Below are positions 16,448 through 18,404 of a stretch of 18,404 nt of DNA, piece after piece. Each line of letters starts with the position of its first letter. Position 1 is the stretch's first letter. Made by a program: the position numbers and the translations under genes. Under the pieces are notes generated by a model. That model ran no database searches. It saw nothing but the letters and a program-made list of their open reading frames with translations, and had not been told where the DNA came from. Source of the stretch: Phytophthora quininea (Eukaryota > Oomycota > Peronosporomycetes > Peronosporales > Peronosporaceae); the NCBI GenBank assembly GCA_011947345.1, contig JAAVTG010000622.1, forward strand, positions 1-18,404, in the 5' to 3' direction.

Positions 16448-17810
16448 CTACGTAAGTGTGCACTCAGCTAGTTTTGTGTGAATTCTTGATTGTGCCACGA
16501 GCCTTGAGTCCCAGTAATCAGTGTTCGTTTTAAGGAACATAATGGCCTCGAACATTGCGAGGCTCATGCCGCGTCCCCGGTCGGTCATCACGTGCTTGCT
16601 GAACTGAACAGTCTTTCAACAGAGACTGAGGCCCTCGCAAGAGTCTCAAATCTTGATACTCTGTCGTTTGCACGAGTTTCTGACGTTTCCGCTCCTCGAT
16701 TTAGGAGATATTGCCGCCCCAGCTGATGCGCCGTTGTTCGTATACCTGCGGATTCTCGAATTTCTTAATCGTCTCCTTTTCCTGTGTGGACAGATCCGCA
16801 ATGCGCCCGTTCTGGACATTTGTAATGGCAAATTCAAACATAGTATTGTGCACTATCAATGCATCTTGAGCAAGATGCTTGCTTAACTCAGGGTAATCCT
16901 CCAGAATTTCACTGAACGTGCCACGGCACGTTGCCAAAGCGACATCTTTGTCCTGCAGGCCAGCCATGATCGAGTTGAATTTGTGCAACGTAGGGAAGAT
17001 GTTATTTAGAATTTGAAGCTCGCTGTTTCGAGGGGCTTCAACGTCGCGGACTTGATGTAGATCGTCTTCAATTGCGAAAAATCGATCCAGCATGTTGTAC
17101 GTAGAAGACCATCGCGTGTCATTATTTCGAATCGCAACGAGCTCCGTAAGATCGCGTAATGCAGCGGCCGACTTTAAGGTGCACGCTTTCGAGCACATTT
17201 TGCTCAGCTTGTCGGTTGCCGCGACAGCGCTAAGTTAAACTTGTGAAATCCACATCCAAATAGCGTCACGCCCAACAACTCTGCTGTGGCTCTATTGACG
17301 CGGCAGTTGTCGCGTATCAATGGCGAGAGGGAACGGTTGAACACCCCACAGCACGAAGTTCAGCAAGTCACGGTGCGACTCCGCTGTGTAAGAATGCTCG
17401 TCGAGCGGCGGTGAAAACCAAGAAGCACCTCCGTCACGGCTTTGTCGTGAACGAACACGGCTAACACGGCGACGTAGTGTGTAGATTTTGTCCTCTCACC
17501 CGTCGAACATAATCGCAAATTCATTCGGCAGATTCTGAGTGATAACGGTTTCCACAAGCGACACAAGAGCTCGTAGGTATGTCGTCACCGACTTGCTGGA
17601 GACACGATCGGCCGGCTTTATCCCTGCAAGCTGCCGCGTCATATCGTTATCCACCTCTTTGAAGGGCATGTCTCGCAAGATAACCCAGCGCACCCATTTA
17701 TACACCACGAGGTCGCGTTCTGCCACGTAGTCCTGTGTGATTCTCCAAGGATCGCGGCAGCCAACTATCGTCTCTACTATTGTCGGAACCAGGTTACCAT
17801 TTTGGGCCAA
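16448..17810 (-). pseudogene. hAT-family transposase pseudogene
   Basis: Minus-strand fragments in order: 17810-17496 (an all-alpha segment ending LPNEFAIMFDG), then shifted pieces THYVAVLAVFVHDKAVTEVL, LDEHSYTAESHRDLLNFV, RDNCRVNRATAELLGV and GCGFHKFNLALS. Next is the long open frame 17198-16701 with RNNDTRWSSTYNMLDRF at its residues 24-40, and last the C-terminal dimerisation region with SVERLFSSAS (about 16604-16626) and KHVMTDRGRGMSLAMFEAI. The stop that closes the final frame is at 16450-16448. The NDTRWSSTYNML and ERLFSS motifs and the order are typical of hAT transposases. At least five frameshifts or stops separate the pieces, including a small deletion just after ERLFSSAS. The N-terminal BED zinc finger is missing; sequence upstream of 17810 becomes retroelement-like near 17833. 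Non-functional. Confidence 0.88.
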
Positions 17811-17832
17811 TCCCAGGATCGGACGAAGGTTC

Positions 17833-18404
17833 GTTAAACCTCAGGGTGTCGCTACCCGGGTGCCACTATACCGAGGCGGTCACTACTCTGAAGGTTCCGC
17901 GGCCGCGAGGCTGAATGAGTGGCCCTGCTAGCGCCGACAATATTTCGCTTGATATTATATAGAATCATCGGGAAGAGTAGATTTAGAGGGAGTAAGAGCC
18001 CGCGAGGGCGATACAAAGAGAGCAGATTTTACCCCGACTTCCCAAGCGGCCAAGCGTCCCAGGTAAGCACCTTGCCCTGTTATCGTGGCTTATGCCTGCC
18101 AGCGAACACAGACCTTCGTGAAGTGAGTGTTCGTTTGGTTAGGTGAAGAGTGAAGAGTGGTAGTTAGAGTGTATTTTGGTTCGACCCTATTGATAGGTGT
18201 GCCCTGCTTTGGAGTGCTAGTTGCATTCCAACGTGACTTCCGGCGCCTTCGTAAGAGAGTCCACGGGACTAGGCAACCTTCGTCTGCTGGTGCCACGGGG
18301 TTTGAGTGTGTTTGGACGTACAGGTTAAGGCTCGTGCCTGTAGCGTCGGTTTATATTTGCCTACAGCGTAGACAGTAAGTGGAGGCCACACCGGCTCGAG
18401 CAGG
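17833..18404 (+). mobile_element. Apparent LTR-type retroelement end, partial
   Basis: From about TTAAACCTCAGG (17834) the sequence turns GC-richer and non-coding, with a TATA-like TATTATATAG at 17953-17962 followed by a purine-rich leader-like stretch. I associate this pattern with Phytophthora LTR retrotransposon LTRs. Possible splice donors CAG-GTAAGC (about 18060) and ACA-GTAAGT (about 18374) follow. TGGTGCCACGGGG at 18288-18300 starts with TGG and would pair with the 3' end of a CCA-ended tRNA whose 3' strand ends CCCCGTGGCA, so it could be a primer-binding site. That would make the LTR about 455 bp. No gag or pol is seen before the window ends and the second LTR is outside, so the call is tentative. 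The element appears to cut off the hAT gene. Confidence 0.4.
17953..17962 (+). promoter_or_regulatory. TATA-like box in the presumed LTR
   Basis: TATTATATAG in an otherwise GC-rich non-coding stretch, about 120 bp inside the presumed LTR start. It would fit a U3 promoter if the LTR call is right. Confidence 0.3.

Noticed and set aside
17360..17566. Separate minus-strand ORF of 68 codons
   Set aside because: It is a frame-shifted internal piece of the hAT transposase pseudogene (KSTHYVAVLAVFVHDKAVTEVL), not an independent gene.
18157..18378. Plus-strand 73-codon ORF near the right edge
   Set aside because: It lies in sequence that looks like LTR or leader DNA and overlaps an equally long minus-strand frame; there is no protein motif.

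Overview
The window reads as nuclear eukaryotic DNA, most likely from an oomycete (Phytophthora or a downy-mildew relative). The tRNA genes carry internal A and B boxes and no encoded CCA. There are no operons or bacterial-type ribosome sites. The transposase remnants (hAT, MULE, an oomycete-style tyrosine recombinase) resemble families I know from Phytophthora genomes. The genus is an inference; no species marker is visible.

Region 1 (1-7924) is a head-to-tail tandem array of a ~1.08-1.10 kb GC-rich unit. Each unit carries one intronless tRNA-Thr with anticodon AGT. Seven complete tRNA genes and the 3' end of an eighth are present, and all full copies look identical. Each tRNA is followed by an 80-nt trailer, a 10-bp minisatellite whose T4 tracts are the first possible Pol III stops, a 13-bp minisatellite, a long spacer, and a 334-bp block that is free of indels up to the next tRNA. 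The many long overlapping ORFs in this region are shadows of low-stop GC-rich repeats; one even runs through the tRNA. The array opens before the window starts and ends abruptly inside its last unit at about 7924.

Region 2 (7925-9700) is AT-richer DNA with short weak ORFs and a perfect 9-bp hairpin. I recognise no gene there.

Region 3 (9747-13299) holds two broken genes. On the minus strand is a tyrosine-recombinase (Crypton/DIRS-like) transposase remnant, damaged by an 8-bp duplication, a frameshift and a TGA. On the plus strand is a heavily decayed HSP104/ClpB disaggregase pseudogene that has lost the core of its second AAA+ domain.

Region 4 (13451-15643) is bounded by 22-bp inverted repeats (21/22 match). 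It contains the C-terminal part of a MULE transposase and, also on the minus strand, a compact zinc-finger plus RING-H2 ORF that is intact except for one TAG.

Region 5 (15644-18404) is AT-rich DNA followed by a minus-strand hAT transposase pseudogene. The N-terminal end of that pseudogene stops where an apparent LTR-type retroelement begins (about 17833) and runs to the end of the window.

Overall this is a homogenised tRNA satellite array abutting a graveyard of transposons and pseudogenes. The only genes that look functional are the tRNAs.
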